Positions 10,125 through 17,401 of a stretch of 64,000 nucleotides of DNA are shown piece by piece. Under the pieces are notes generated by a model. It saw nothing but the letters and a program-made list of their open reading frames with translations, had not been told where the DNA came from and searched no databases. Numbering within the stretch: the first letter of the stretch is position 1; every line of letters starts with the position of its first letter. This DNA is from JACPRL01 sp035573715 (GTDB lineage: Bacteria > Acidobacteriota > Terriglobia > Acidiferrales > 2-02-FULL-67-57). A program made the position numbers and the translations under genes. The stretch spans positions 1-64,000 of the forward strand of contig DATLZZ010000015.1 of the NCBI GenBank assembly GCA_035573715.1, read 5' to 3'.

Positions 10125-11354
10125 ATGAAGCTGCGCAACGTCGGCGTCGTCTACCGCAAGGAGCTCATCGACCAGCTCCGCGACCGCCGCACGGTCATCT
10201 CGATGATTGTCATTCCCATCCTGCTGATGCCGCTGCTGAGCATCGGTTTCGTCACCCTGGCGGTGAAGCTGCTGCAGCGAACCCAGCAGGAGGGTTACGC
10301 GGTGATGCTCATCGGCGAAGAGCACGCCCCCACGCTGGCCGAACGGATCCGCGCCACCGAGGGTATCCGCATCGTCCCCTTCGCGCCCGACTACAAGCAG
10401 CAGATCAACGACAAGAAGCTGCGACTGGCGATTGAATTCCCGCCCGGGTTCGAAGAGGAAATGAAAAGCGGCGCCGGCAGCCCGCCGGTGGTCAAGTTCT
10501 ACCACTTCTCCGGCGAGCTGCGCTCGCAACTGGCGCTGCGCACCGTGCAGAAGGTCATGCAGGACTACCGCAAGGAAGTGGTGGCGCAGCGGCTGGAGGC
10601 GCGCAACCTTTCAACCGCCATTCTCGAGCCCTTCAAGTCAGAGGAAGAAAACGTCGCGCCTCCGGAGAAAGTCGGCGGGGCGCAGCTGGGCGGGCTGATT
10701 CCCTACTTCATCATCATCCTGTCGCTCACGGGCGCGATGTACCCCGCGATGGACTTGACGGCGGGCGAAAAAGAGCGCGGCACGATTGAAACGATTCTGG
10801 CCAGCGCGGTGCGGCGCTCCGAGCTGGTGGTGGGAAAATTTCTGATGGTGCTCACGGCGTCGGTCACCACCACGCTGCTTTCGCTGGCCTCGTTTGCTCT
10901 GACCATCGTGCTCACCGCCGGGGCGGCCGGCTCGATGCCCGGCGGCTCCGGCGGTCCCGGGAGCTCCAAAGGACTGGTCTTCGTCATCAGCGGCAAGGCG
11001 CTGGCGGTGGTGTTCTTCATGGTGCTGCCGCTGGCGGTGATGTTCGCGGCGGCGCTGCTGGCGATTGCCCTGCTGGCCAAGAGCTACAAGGAAGCGCAAA
11101 GCTACATTTCCCCGTTGATGATTGTGGTAATTCTGCCGGCCATCTTCAGCCTGCTACCGGGCGTGGAGCTGACGCCCAAGCTGGCCCTAGTGCCGATTCT
11201 GAACGTCAGCCTGGTGTCGAAAGAAATCTTGAGTGGCAACTACCCCTGGGGAACGATTGTGCTCATCTTCGCCTCGTCCTGTATGTACGCAGCCGCGGCG
11301 CTCTTTGTCGCCGTCCGCACCTTCCAGAACGAGTCCGTCCTTTTCCGCACATAG
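10125..11354 (+). CDS. ABC-2 type permease, NatB-like (third of three)
   Basis: 409 residues with the same fold and motif (LTAGEKERGTIETILASAV). It differs by a Gly/Ser-rich insertion (MPGGSGGPGSSKG) between two central helices and by its FRT end. It starts 3 bases after the previous stop and is the last gene of the exporter operon. Whether the three permeases form a hetero-oligomer or alternative exporters with one ATPase is not visible from sequence. Confidence 0.83.
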   Translation: MKLRNVGVVYRKELIDQLRDRRTVISMIVIPILLMPLLSIGFVTLAVKLLQRTQQEGYAVMLIGEEHAPTLAERIRATEGIRIVPFAPDYKQQINDKKLRLAIEFPPGFEEEMKSGAGSPPVVKFYHFSGELRSQLALRTVQKVMQDYRKEVVAQRLEARNLSTAILEPFKSEEENVAPPEKVGGAQLGGLIPYFIIILSLTGAMYPAMDLTAGEKERGTIETILASAVRRSELVVGKFLMVLTASVTTTLLSLASFALTIVLTAGAAGSMPGGSGGPGSSKGLVFVISGKALAVVFFMVLPLAVMFAAALLAIALLAKSYKEAQSYISPLMIVVILPAIFSLLPGVELTPKLALVPILNVSLVSKEILSGNYPWGTIVLIFASSCMYAAAALFVAVRTFQNESVLFRT

Positions 11355-11376
11355 AAGCTGTCGGCAACGACTGAGG

Positions 11377-11394
11377 TATAATCAGAGTCGGAGG
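11377..11394 (+). promoter_or_regulatory. -10 box and ribosome-binding site of hicBA
   Basis: A perfect TATAAT (11377-11382) lies 18 bases before the hicB ATG, with GGAGG (11390-11394) as ribosome-binding site. No good -35 is visible at 16-18 bases, as is common for promoters repressed by the antitoxin or helped by an activator. Confidence 0.5.
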
Positions 11395-11399
11395 CTGCG

Positions 11400-11612
11400 A
11401 TGGCCGACTCTGAGATCATCTTTACGGTCGAGGAAGCGTCGGAAGGCGGCTACACCGCCCGCGCCCTTGGCCACTCCATCTTTACGCAAGGAGAGACAAT
11501 GGAGGAGCTCAAGTCCATGGTGCAGGACGCCGTGCGCTGCCACTTCGACGAAGGGACGCGGCCGCCTGTGATTCGCCTCCATTGGGTCAAGGATGAGGTC
11601 ATCTTGGCTTGA
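11400..11612 (+). CDS. hicB: HicB-like antitoxin
   Basis: 70 residues with the HicB partial RNase-H-like pattern: an N-terminal strand (IIFTVEEASEGGYTARAL), GHSIFTQGETMEELKSMVQDAV and a short tail. It lacks a C-terminal DNA-binding domain, so repression would need another surface or partner. It should bind and block the HicA product of the next gene. The ATG has GGAGG 5 bases upstream. Gene order is antitoxin then toxin, with a 4-base TTGA overlap that couples translation. Confidence 0.85.
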   Translation: MADSEIIFTVEEASEGGYTARALGHSIFTQGETMEELKSMVQDAVRCHFDEGTRPPVIRLHWVKDEVILA

Positions 11613-11854
11613 AGCTTCCCCGCGACCTCAGCGGACATGAACTAGCTTCGCTGCCTCGTGGTTTCGGTTACCAAATCGCCCGCCAGACTGGAAGCCACCT
11701 TCGCCTAGTTCGTAAAACAGAAGGCAAGGAACATCACGTCACAATCCCTGCGCACCGCCAACTCAAAGTTGGGACCCTCAGCGGCATCCTGGCGGATGTG
11801 GCGGCACACCTGGGAATGCGCCGCGATCAACTGGTGCAAGAGCTCTTCGGCTAG
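11609..11854 (+). CDS. hicA: HicA-like mRNA interferase toxin
   Basis: 81 residues of the HicA double-stranded-RNA-binding fold: helix SGHELASLPRGFGY, then the catalytic region RQTGSHLRLVRK, in which the conserved Gly-Ser-His supplies the active-site His, and the strand HHVTIPAHRQLKVGTLSGIL. It should cut mRNA when free of HicB. The start codon is TTG, inside the hicB stop overlap. The stop is 4 bases from the convergent lexA stop. The key residues look intact, so the toxin is probably active. Confidence 0.86.
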   Translation: MKLPRDLSGHELASLPRGFGYQIARQTGSHLRLVRKTEGKEHHVTIPAHRQLKVGTLSGILADVAAHLGMRRDQLVQELFG

Positions 11855-12471
11855 TAGCGGCGGAGGACGCCGATGACGCGGCCCTGGATCTTGACGTCCT
11901 TGGCGGGAAGCACAATGGGCTCCATTTGGGCGTTGGCGGGCTGCAGGCGCACTTTGCCGTTGGGCTCGCGGAAGAAGCGCTTGAGCGTGGCCTCTTCGCC
12001 GCCCACCAGCGCCACGACGATGTCGCGGTTGTTGGCGTTCTCGGTCTGCTCGACGATGATGTAGTCGCCTTCCAGAATGTGATCGTCCACCATCGAGTTG
12101 CCCTTGACCTCCAGCACGTAGCAACTGCCGCCGCGCACAAAGTCGGCCAGCGAAATCTTGTCCGGGTTTTCGATGGCCTCGACCGGCTGGCCAGCGGCGA
12201 TGCGGCCCATCAGCGGCAAGTCAACGGCGCGCCGCGCTACCTGCTCTTTGACCGGCCGCGGGAGCTGGACCACCTCAATCGAGCGGCTGCGGTTGTAGCC
12301 GCGCCGGATGAATCCCTTCTTGTCCAGCGTCTGGAGGTGCTTGTGCACTGTGGCCAGCGAGGTCAGCTTCAGGCCCTCGCCGATTTCCTCGAAAGAGGGC
12401 GAGTAGCCGTGCTTGTCAATAAAGTGCACGATGAAGTCGAGCACCTGTTTCTGTCTGCGAGTGAGCGCCAT
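11851..12471 (-). CDS. lexA: LexA SOS repressor / self-cleaving protease
   Basis: 206 residues. The N-terminal winged helix (about 1-70) starts MALTRRQKQVLDFI with SPSFEEIGEGLKLTSLATVHKHLQTL as the recognition region. The C-terminal S24 peptidase domain has the Ala-Gly cleavage site in GRIAAGQP, the catalytic Ser in GNSMVDDHILEGDY and the Lys in EEATLKRFF. The ATG at 12469-12471 is chosen because the next in-frame ATG (12502-12504) lies within the -10 box of the gene's own promoter. It is predicted to repress itself through the direct repeat at 12512-12526. It is convergent with hicA. Confidence 0.95.
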   Translation of the reverse strand: MALTRRQKQVLDFIVHFIDKHGYSPSFEEIGEGLKLTSLATVHKHLQTLDKKGFIRRGYNRSRSIEVVQLPRPVKEQVARRAVDLPLMGRIAAGQPVEAIENPDKISLADFVRGGSCYVLEVKGNSMVDDHILEGDYIIVEQTENANNRDIVVALVGGEEATLKRFFREPNGKVRLQPANAQMEPIVLPAKDVKIQGRVIGVLRRY

Positions 12472-12502
12472 AGCCTTGCTTGCCTCCGTTCCTTCGCTAC
12501 CC

Positions 12503-12532
12503 ATTTTAGGCGAACGAAAGGCGAACTGTCAA
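12503..12532 (-). promoter_or_regulatory. lexA promoter with direct-repeat LexA box
   Basis: On the minus strand TTGACA (12527-12532), an 18-base spacer and TAAAAT (12503-12508). The spacer holds GTTC-N7-GTTC, that is TTCGC-N6-TTCGC, with an 11-base period (12512-12526 for GTTC to GTTC). A direct GTTC-N7-GTTC repeat is the known LexA box of Alphaproteobacteria, and binding between -35 and -10 would block transcription. The same box occurs in both copies of the dispersed repeat (4051 and 63393 regions). The -35 box touches the stop of the upstream gene. Confidence 0.75.
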
Positions 12533-13197
12533 GCCCCAGGGAGGATAATTCGGGGTAGTTCGGGCGCCCGGGCTTCGGCGGGAAACTGGGCGCGCAGGAA
12601 GTCGAGGAAACGGCGCGAGAGCGGCCGACCGTTGCCTTCCACCTGACCCCAGCGGAGCAGAAACACCAGCGCACGCAGGGCGTCGCCCGGGCGAAGGCTC
12701 GAGCCTGCTTGCTTCTGCTGCTCCTGGGAGAACTGCTCCAGGTACTGCTTCAGCGCCGCGGCCACGCGCTGCGCGGCGGCGCCAGCGGGCGCCTGCTCGT
12801 AGTAGAGTCCGGCGTCGAGCGTCTGGTAACTCTTCGCCAGCGAGTCGAGCGCTGCCAGCGCATCCTCGTCGCGGACGTCGGAGTTTTCTGCCGCCAAGCG
12901 AACGAGGTAGAGGCTCAATCCAGTCACCAGCGCTTGTTTCTCCTGCAGGAAGCGGCGATCAATCTCCACCTTGGGAAACGCCAGTTCGGCCGGCGGCTCG
13001 CGCCGCTCGGCTTCGTAGCGATGCGCGACAACCAGATACTGGCAGTCGGCGGGACACTCAATTCCGACTTCGCGCTGCTCACCGCAGCACTGGGGGCAGA
13101 TGGGATGCTGGGTCGCGTGACTCCAGCGGCTGCGGGGCAGGCCGGGGCAGCGGCGCTTGCCGCGGCGCTTCTCGCAAATCGGACAGAGGGAGGCCAT
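12529..13197 (-). CDS. Zinc-knuckle protein of unknown function upstream of lexA
   Basis: 222 residues. The N-terminal 50 residues have metal-binding cysteines in the pattern CPICEKRRGKRRC, CPQCCGEQREVGIEC and CQYL, with a nearby HPIC. The rest is helical with a long amphipathic region (about 75-175) and a short C-terminal domain. It runs in the same direction as lexA and its stop abuts the lexA -35 box, so lexA has its own promoter inside this gap. No named family is recognised. DNA or RNA binding is possible because of the zinc knuckle, but this is only a guess. Confidence 0.75.
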   Translation of the reverse strand: MASLCPICEKRRGKRRCPGLPRSRWSHATQHPICPQCCGEQREVGIECPADCQYLVVAHRYEAERREPPAELAFPKVEIDRRFLQEKQALVTGLSLYLVRLAAENSDVRDEDALAALDSLAKSYQTLDAGLYYEQAPAGAAAQRVAAALKQYLEQFSQEQQKQAGSSLRPGDALRALVFLLRWGQVEGNGRPLSRRFLDFLRAQFPAEARAPELPRIILPGA

Positions 13198-13216
13198 GAA
13201 CCTCTAGTTTCGCACA

Positions 13217-13276
13217 TTGTTCAATCCAGCGGCTCCAGCCGCTGGGCCCCGTGGCAGGAGCCGCCGGGTTGAACAA
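13217..13276. repeat. 60-bp nested inverted repeat (terminator or repeat element)
   Basis: Outer arms TTGTTCAA (13217-13224) and TTGAACAA (13269-13276) enclose an inner palindrome CCAGCGGCT-CC-AGCCGCTGG. It lies between two minus-strand genes, just after the stop of the upstream one (13298). There is no clear T-run on the minus strand. It could act as a terminator or be a small palindromic mobile repeat. Confidence 0.55.
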
Positions 13277-13297
13277 GAAAACTGGGAGGCTTACCAA

Positions 13298-13864
13298 TCA
13301 GGCGGGAGGAGCCCCGAGCGTAGAGGCCAGGCGGCGGTAGTAGTCACTCTGATAGCGCTCCAGGTCCTGTTTCACCAGGTTCAGGCCGTAGACGCAGAGC
13401 TCGAAAGTCTCCGAGAGCCGGCGAAAGGTGGGCGCCTGCTCGCGGTACTCGAACTGATCGAACGAGGAGACGATGAAGTAGGATTCTTTGCCGGCCTTGA
13501 CGAAATCCAGCAGCAGGTCAAGCGTGGGAAAAGCGCGGCGGCGCCTCTGCGCCGCCACCGCCTCGGGAAACATGCCGGTCATGAACAGGGTGAAGTCGCC
13601 GACATGCTTGCGCACGGCGCGCTCACGTTCGAATGACCCCTCGGGCCCGAGGGGATCGGACTCGAGCAGCATTTCGCCGACGGCCTCCAGCCGGTGTCCC
13701 CGGGCGTCGCGCAGGCGGTAGAGGTTATCGGTGTGGGTGAAGTCGGTGAGCAAATCGGAGACGTAGGCGGCCACGCGCGGGTCGCGCACGCTCACGTCGT
13801 GAAAGAAGCGGCGTTCCACCAGCTCGGTGAACAGCCGCCGCAATGGATGGTTGCGCGCAATCAT
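13298..13864 (-). CDS. Conserved-looking protein of unknown function
   Basis: 188 residues, mostly helical and with no membrane segment or signal peptide. It begins MIARNHPLRRLFTELVERRF and has VRDPRVAAYVSDLLTDFTHTDNLYRLRDARG, a well-ordered N-terminal region. The ATG at 13862-13864 follows GGAGGG with a 6-base gap, which decides against the TTG two codons upstream. It lies divergent from the ccdA-thioredoxin gene and upstream of the zinc-knuckle gene. I do not recognise the family. Confidence 0.75.
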   Translation of the reverse strand: MIARNHPLRRLFTELVERRFFHDVSVRDPRVAAYVSDLLTDFTHTDNLYRLRDARGHRLEAVGEMLLESDPLGPEGSFERERAVRKHVGDFTLFMTGMFPEAVAAQRRRRAFPTLDLLLDFVKAGKESYFIVSSFDQFEYREQAPTFRRLSETFELCVYGLNLVKQDLERYQSDYYRRLASTLGAPPA

Positions 13865-14040
13865 CGCCAACCCTCCAACCGCAACTTCATTTTAATTTGA
13901 TGCGGCGCGCGTTTCAACTGTCGCCAGCGGGCCTCGACTCGCCGCCTGGCAGGCTGGCTGTTATAATTATCGGGCAGCGAACCGCGCACCACCGCGGGGC
14001 GCCCGCGCATCTCAAAGAGGACGGAATTCAGGACGGACGA

Positions 14041-15228
14041 ATGGCGGAACTCGGCCCACTGGTCGCCTTCATCGGAGGCTTCCTCTCCTTCCTCTCGCCC
14101 TGTGTGCTGCCTCTGGTGCCCGGCTATATCTCGATGACCTCGGGTGTGGGAATCGACAAGCTGAAGAAAGGCGAGGACGGCGCCACCGCTGCCGTGGCCA
14201 CCAGTTCGCTGCTCTTCATTCTCGGCTTCTCAACCGTGTTCGTTGCACTCGGTGCCTCGGCCAGCGCCGTCGGGCAGTTTCTGAGCGAAAACCGGCTGTG
14301 GTTCAACCGCATCGCCGGCGTCATCATCATTCTCTTCGGACTGTTCCTGCTGGGCGCATTCAAGTTTTCGGCGCTCTATCGCGAGCAGCGCCTGCACGTG
14401 GCGGGCGGGACGGGCAAGGCCGGTGCCTTCCTGCTCGGTTTCGCCTTTGCCTTCGGCTGGACGCCTTGCATCGGGCCGATTCTCGCCGCAGTGCTGCTGC
14501 TGGCAGCGCGCGAAGGCACGCTGGCGCAGGGCGTGTTCCTGTTGGGGGTCTATTCGCTCGGGCTGGGCGTGCCGTTTTTCGTTAGTGCCCTGGCCCTCAA
14601 CAAGTTTCTGACTTTCTACCAGGGCTTCCGGCGCTACCTGCAATGGGTGGAACGGGCCGCGGGCGGGCTGCTGATTGCCGTCGGCGTGCTGGTCTTCACC
14701 AACCAGTTGACCTGGCTCTCCAGCTACTTCGCCTGGATGAACCGCTTCAGCCCCGAGCTGCTGCTGAGCGAGTCAGTGGCTTCGCGGGCAGCGGCGAGCG
14801 TGCCGACGGGCGAGATGAAGGCCGCGCCCGATACGGCGTTCCAGCGGCCCGACGGCTCCAGCTTCCATCTGAGCGAGCTGCGTGGCAAAGTCGTCGTCGT
14901 CAACTTCTGGGCCACCTGGTGCCTGCCCTGCCGACTCGAGATTCCCCACTTCAACAAGGTCGCCCGCGAGTACGAGGCGCGCGGCGTCACCTTTGTCGGC
15001 GTTTCGGTCGATGAAGGCGGCTGGGACGACATTAACAAGTTCATGCAGGAAGTGCCCATCGAGTATACGGTAGTGCTCGACAAGGAACAGAGGGCGGACT
15101 CGGACTTCGGACCGCTGCCCGGCCTGCCGGTGACCGTCTTCATCGACCGCGAGGGGCGCATAGTCCACCGCAGCCTGGGCATCACCGACATTGATGAGTT
15201 GCGTCAAACGATCGAGGGGATTCCGTGA
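14041..15228 (+). CDS. CcdA/DsbD-like transmembrane electron carrier fused to a thioredoxin domain
   Basis: 395 residues. Residues 1-240 form a CcdA-type domain with six or more helices and the two redox cysteines in LSPCVLPLVPGY and GWTPCIGP. They pass electrons from cytoplasmic thioredoxin across the inner membrane. Residues about 265-395 form a periplasmic TlpA/ResA-like domain with the active site FWATWCLPCRLE and the cis-Pro loop LPGLPVTVFIDREG. This corresponds to the beta and gamma domains of DsbD. The alpha domain is encoded by the next gene, which overlaps by 4 bases (GTGA). The ATG at 14041 (MAELGPLVAF) has AGGACGGACGA upstream. Likely role: reducing periplasmic disulfides or cytochrome c maturation. 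Confidence 0.9.
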   Translation: MAELGPLVAFIGGFLSFLSPCVLPLVPGYISMTSGVGIDKLKKGEDGATAAVATSSLLFILGFSTVFVALGASASAVGQFLSENRLWFNRIAGVIIILFGLFLLGAFKFSALYREQRLHVAGGTGKAGAFLLGFAFAFGWTPCIGPILAAVLLLAAREGTLAQGVFLLGVYSLGLGVPFFVSALALNKFLTFYQGFRRYLQWVERAAGGLLIAVGVLVFTNQLTWLSSYFAWMNRFSPELLLSESVASRAAASVPTGEMKAAPDTAFQRPDGSSFHLSELRGKVVVVNFWATWCLPCRLEIPHFNKVAREYEARGVTFVGVSVDEGGWDDINKFMQEVPIEYTVVLDKEQRADSDFGPLPGLPVTVFIDREGRIVHRSLGITDIDELRQTIEGIP

Positions 15229-15710
15229 AGCGCCTTCTGGCGGTTGCGGTTGCGCTGTCGCTGGCAACGGCGGTGGTCTGGGCGCAGATGCCCAAGGCCG
15301 CGTCCGTCGTCCACTTGCGCCTGGAACCGGCGCAGGTGAGAGCCAAGGCCGGTAGCGCGGCCACGGTCAACCTCATCGCTCAGGTGCAGGAGGGTTTCCA
15401 CATCAACTCCAACCGGCCGCTGGAAAGCTACCTGATCCCGACTCGCGTGGAGCTGGTGGAAGCGCCGGCGTTTTTGCTGAGCAAGATCGACTACCCCAAC
15501 GGCGAGTTGAAGAGCTTCGACTTTGCTCCCGGCGAACAACTTTCTGTTTACGAAGGCACGCTGACGCTGCCGCTGCGCTTGAAAGTGAAGCGGGGCACGC
15601 CGCGCGGCAACCACACCGTGCGGGTGGCGTTTCACTACCAGGCCTGCAACGACCAGTTTTGTCTGCCGCCGTTCAAGAAGGAAGTCACGCTCCAGGTCGA
15701 GCTGCAATAG
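15225..15710 (+). CDS. DsbD N-terminal (alpha) domain-like periplasmic protein
   Basis: 161 residues with a signal peptide (MKRLLAVAVALSLATAVVWA). It has the immunoglobulin-like fold of DsbD-alpha and the redox pair YQACNDQFCLPP, in which two Cys are separated by four residues as in E. coli DsbD-alpha. It should take electrons from the thioredoxin domain of the preceding protein and pass them to periplasmic partners. The GTG start overlaps the upstream stop, so the pair is translationally coupled. Confidence 0.87.
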   Translation: MKRLLAVAVALSLATAVVWAQMPKAASVVHLRLEPAQVRAKAGSAATVNLIAQVQEGFHINSNRPLESYLIPTRVELVEAPAFLLSKIDYPNGELKSFDFAPGEQLSVYEGTLTLPLRLKVKRGTPRGNHTVRVAFHYQACNDQFCLPPFKKEVTLQVELQ

Positions 15711-15723
15711 GCCGGCCCAAGTC

Positions 15724-16002
15724 ATGCCCGCTACAATTGAGGTCGAAAAGCTGCGAGAAGGGGAATTTCGCGTGACGGTAGCGGAAGGCGGCAGCCGCAC
15801 CACGCACCAGGTTGCACTCACCGACGACTACTACCAGAAGCTGACCGACGCGCGGGTGACGCCGGAGGAACTCATCCGCGGCTCGTTTGAGTTTCTACTG
15901 GAGCGCGAGCCCAAAGAGTCCATCCTGGGCCGATTTGAGTTGCCGGTCATCGCTCGTTACTTCCCCGAGTACGAGCGCGAAATCGCGCACCGCTTGCGAT
16001 AG
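15724..16002 (+). CDS. Small protein of unknown function
   Basis: 92 residues, soluble, acidic and basic mixed: MPATIEVEKLREGEFRVTV, then VALTDDYYQKLTDARVTPEELIRGSFEFLL and REPKESILGRFELPVI. The regular strand-helix pattern and codon use look coding. It starts 13 bases after the dsbD-alpha stop on the same strand. No family is assigned. Confidence 0.7.
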   Translation: MPATIEVEKLREGEFRVTVAEGGSRTTHQVALTDDYYQKLTDARVTPEELIRGSFEFLLEREPKESILGRFELPVIARYFPEYEREIAHRLR

Positions 16003-16022
16003 CGCGGCCGGGCCCATAGAAT
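15994..16022 (+). promoter_or_regulatory. Promoter of the 126-residue unknown gene
   Basis: TTGCGA (15994-15999), a 17-base spacer and TAGAAT (16017-16022). The -35 lies in the last codons of the upstream gene. Expected transcription start is near 16029, 3 bases before the ATG at 16032, so the mRNA should be leaderless. Confidence 0.55.
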
Positions 16023-16031
16023 GGTCGCCCC

Positions 16032-16412
16032 ATGCAGATCCCTCCGGCCAAAGTCATGTCGGAGATGGTGGCGCCGTTCACGGTGCGGGCGCGGTTGACG
16101 GGCGGCGAGTATCAGATTCGTTTCTCGCACCTCTGGTCAGCCATCGCCACGCGCCACAGCGACACGATGGACTGCAAGTTCCTGGTGAACGGGCGCGGGC
16201 TCATTGTAGCCCTGCCTCATCCGGCGTTGGTGGAGTTCCGGCGGCGCGCCGGGCGCTCGCTGTTCGACCTCGAGGTGGCGCAGATTGCCGCCGCCTGCCT
16301 GCGCGAATACCTGGAAGCCGATAACGACCCGCAGATCACCTTCCTGACCGTGACGTCGGAGGATGTGCTGCGCCACGCCACCCAGCTCGGCCTGCTTCGC
16401 TGGAGGGGCTGA
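16032..16412 (+). CDS. Protein of unknown function
   Basis: 126 residues, no signal or membrane segment. Notable stretches are VMSEMVAPFTVRARLTGGEY, IATRHSDTMDCKFLVNGRG and a C-terminal LTVTSEDVLRHATQLGL. It begins directly after a candidate promoter with no Shine-Dalgarno sequence. It appears to be an ordinary conserved small protein, but no family is recognised. Confidence 0.72.
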   Translation: MQIPPAKVMSEMVAPFTVRARLTGGEYQIRFSHLWSAIATRHSDTMDCKFLVNGRGLIVALPHPALVEFRRRAGRSLFDLEVAQIAAACLREYLEADNDPQITFLTVTSEDVLRHATQLGLLRWRG

Positions 16413-16418
16413 ACGGCA

Positions 16419-16841
16419 ATGCTCGCCAGCCTAGGCTTGGCTATCGTTTCCAGTCTTTGCGTTACTCCGAGCGACGTCCGGGCAGGCCCGGACGTAGAAA
16501 GGCCGGAAGATTCGCGCTGGCAATACGCCCTTCTGGTGCTCCCCGGAGGTGAAGGCCGGATCGACTATTTGTTGATTCAAGTTGCGAGCAAGGACTCGGC
16601 CCTAGAAGGACAAGGATTCTTCTTGAGTCATGCGCACGACTCTCTGTCCTATGAACAACTCACCCTGAAGGATGTCATCCAGTGGCTCAATGACAAACCT
16701 GGTGTTTGTGTCCGATTAAAGGGGAATCGCCGAGCCGAGAAATGGACCTTGGAATCAGGGGAGGTGTTGATTCAGGAAGGATCCTCGACGTGGAGATACA
16801 AGTGGACAATCACGGGGGAACGTTCAGAAGAGCTCCGTTGA
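16419..16841 (+). CDS. Probable secreted protein of unknown function
   Basis: 140 residues with a possible signal peptide (MLASLGLAIVSSLCVTPSDVRA). The mature part is beta-rich (WQYALLVLPGGEGRIDYLLIQ, WTLESGEVLIQEGSSTWRYKW). Base composition is lower in GC than the flanking genes, suggesting it may be newly acquired or species-specific. It starts 6 bases after the previous stop. Function unknown. Confidence 0.55.
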   Translation: MLASLGLAIVSSLCVTPSDVRAGPDVERPEDSRWQYALLVLPGGEGRIDYLLIQVASKDSALEGQGFFLSHAHDSLSYEQLTLKDVIQWLNDKPGVCVRLKGNRRAEKWTLESGEVLIQEGSSTWRYKWTITGERSEELR

Positions 16842-16998
16842 ATGGAAGGTGCACGAGGACTACCGGTTCGGAGGTTATGGGCATTTCCCTGAAGACTACA
16901 GCGTGCAAGCATCTTACTGAATGCGCTACCAATGCCGTTGCAGGAGCGCAGCAACTGCCTGCCAGCGTCGACAGGTCCTTGAGGGTACTTGCGCAGAC

Positions 16999-17136
16999 TT
17001 CAGGGGCTAAAGCCCTCTTTGTGTTGCTCCCGAGACGGCGGGGTTGAAACCCCGCCCTTCCAACTCCCTGGAAGGGATGGGCTTCAGCCCGTCCGCAATG
17101 AGACAACCCCAACCCGGCTTCAGCCGCGGAAGCCAT
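16999..17136. repeat. Cluster of short palindromic repeats
   Basis: At least three palindromes within about 100 bases: CAGGGGCTAAAGCCCT near 17001, GGCGGGGTTGAAACCCCGCC (17037-17056) and GGATGGGCTTCAGCCCGTCC (17075-17094), followed by a related CCCGGCTTCAGCCGCGG. All share a core of the GGGCT-GA/TC-AGCCC type also seen at 152-165 and 63688-63708. The rest of 16842-17139 holds no convincing gene. Confidence 0.7.
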
Positions 17137-17139
17137 GGG

Positions 17140-17301
17140 TTAGGCGTCGGAGAGGTCTTCGTTGAATTCCTTATCCGGCTTGGGAGGTTGGTCCAACTCC
17201 GCGGCCTCGAAGAGCTGGCCGCAGTCCAGGCACTCGACATAGGTGGCAGCGTCATCCTGAGCGATGAGACGAGTGCGCGAGTGGCGGCACGGCGCCGGCA
17301 T
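17140..17301 (-). CDS. Small zinc-ribbon-like protein
   Basis: 53 residues: MPAPCRHSRTRLIAQDDAAT, then ECLDCGQLFEAAEL and an acidic tail ending EDLSDA. Two cysteine/histidine pairs (CRHS and CLDC) suggest one zinc. The ATG at 17299-17301 has AGGGAG 6 bases upstream. It is divergent from the AI-2E-type transporter gene. Function unknown. Confidence 0.65.
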   Translation of the reverse strand: MPAPCRHSRTRLIAQDDAATYVECLDCGQLFEAAELDQPPKPDKEFNEDLSDA

Positions 17302-17401
17302 GGGAGGCTCCCTGGACTTCTCATCATAGCAGTTGCATACCGGGCGCGGCGGAAAGATAATCGGCCTCCGTCGGATGCCCGCCGCTCCGCGGGAGAGGAC
17401 C

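Noticed and set aside
12471..12504. Longer LexA start at 12504
   Set aside because: That ATG lies inside the -10 box of the lexA promoter, so it cannot be on the main transcript.
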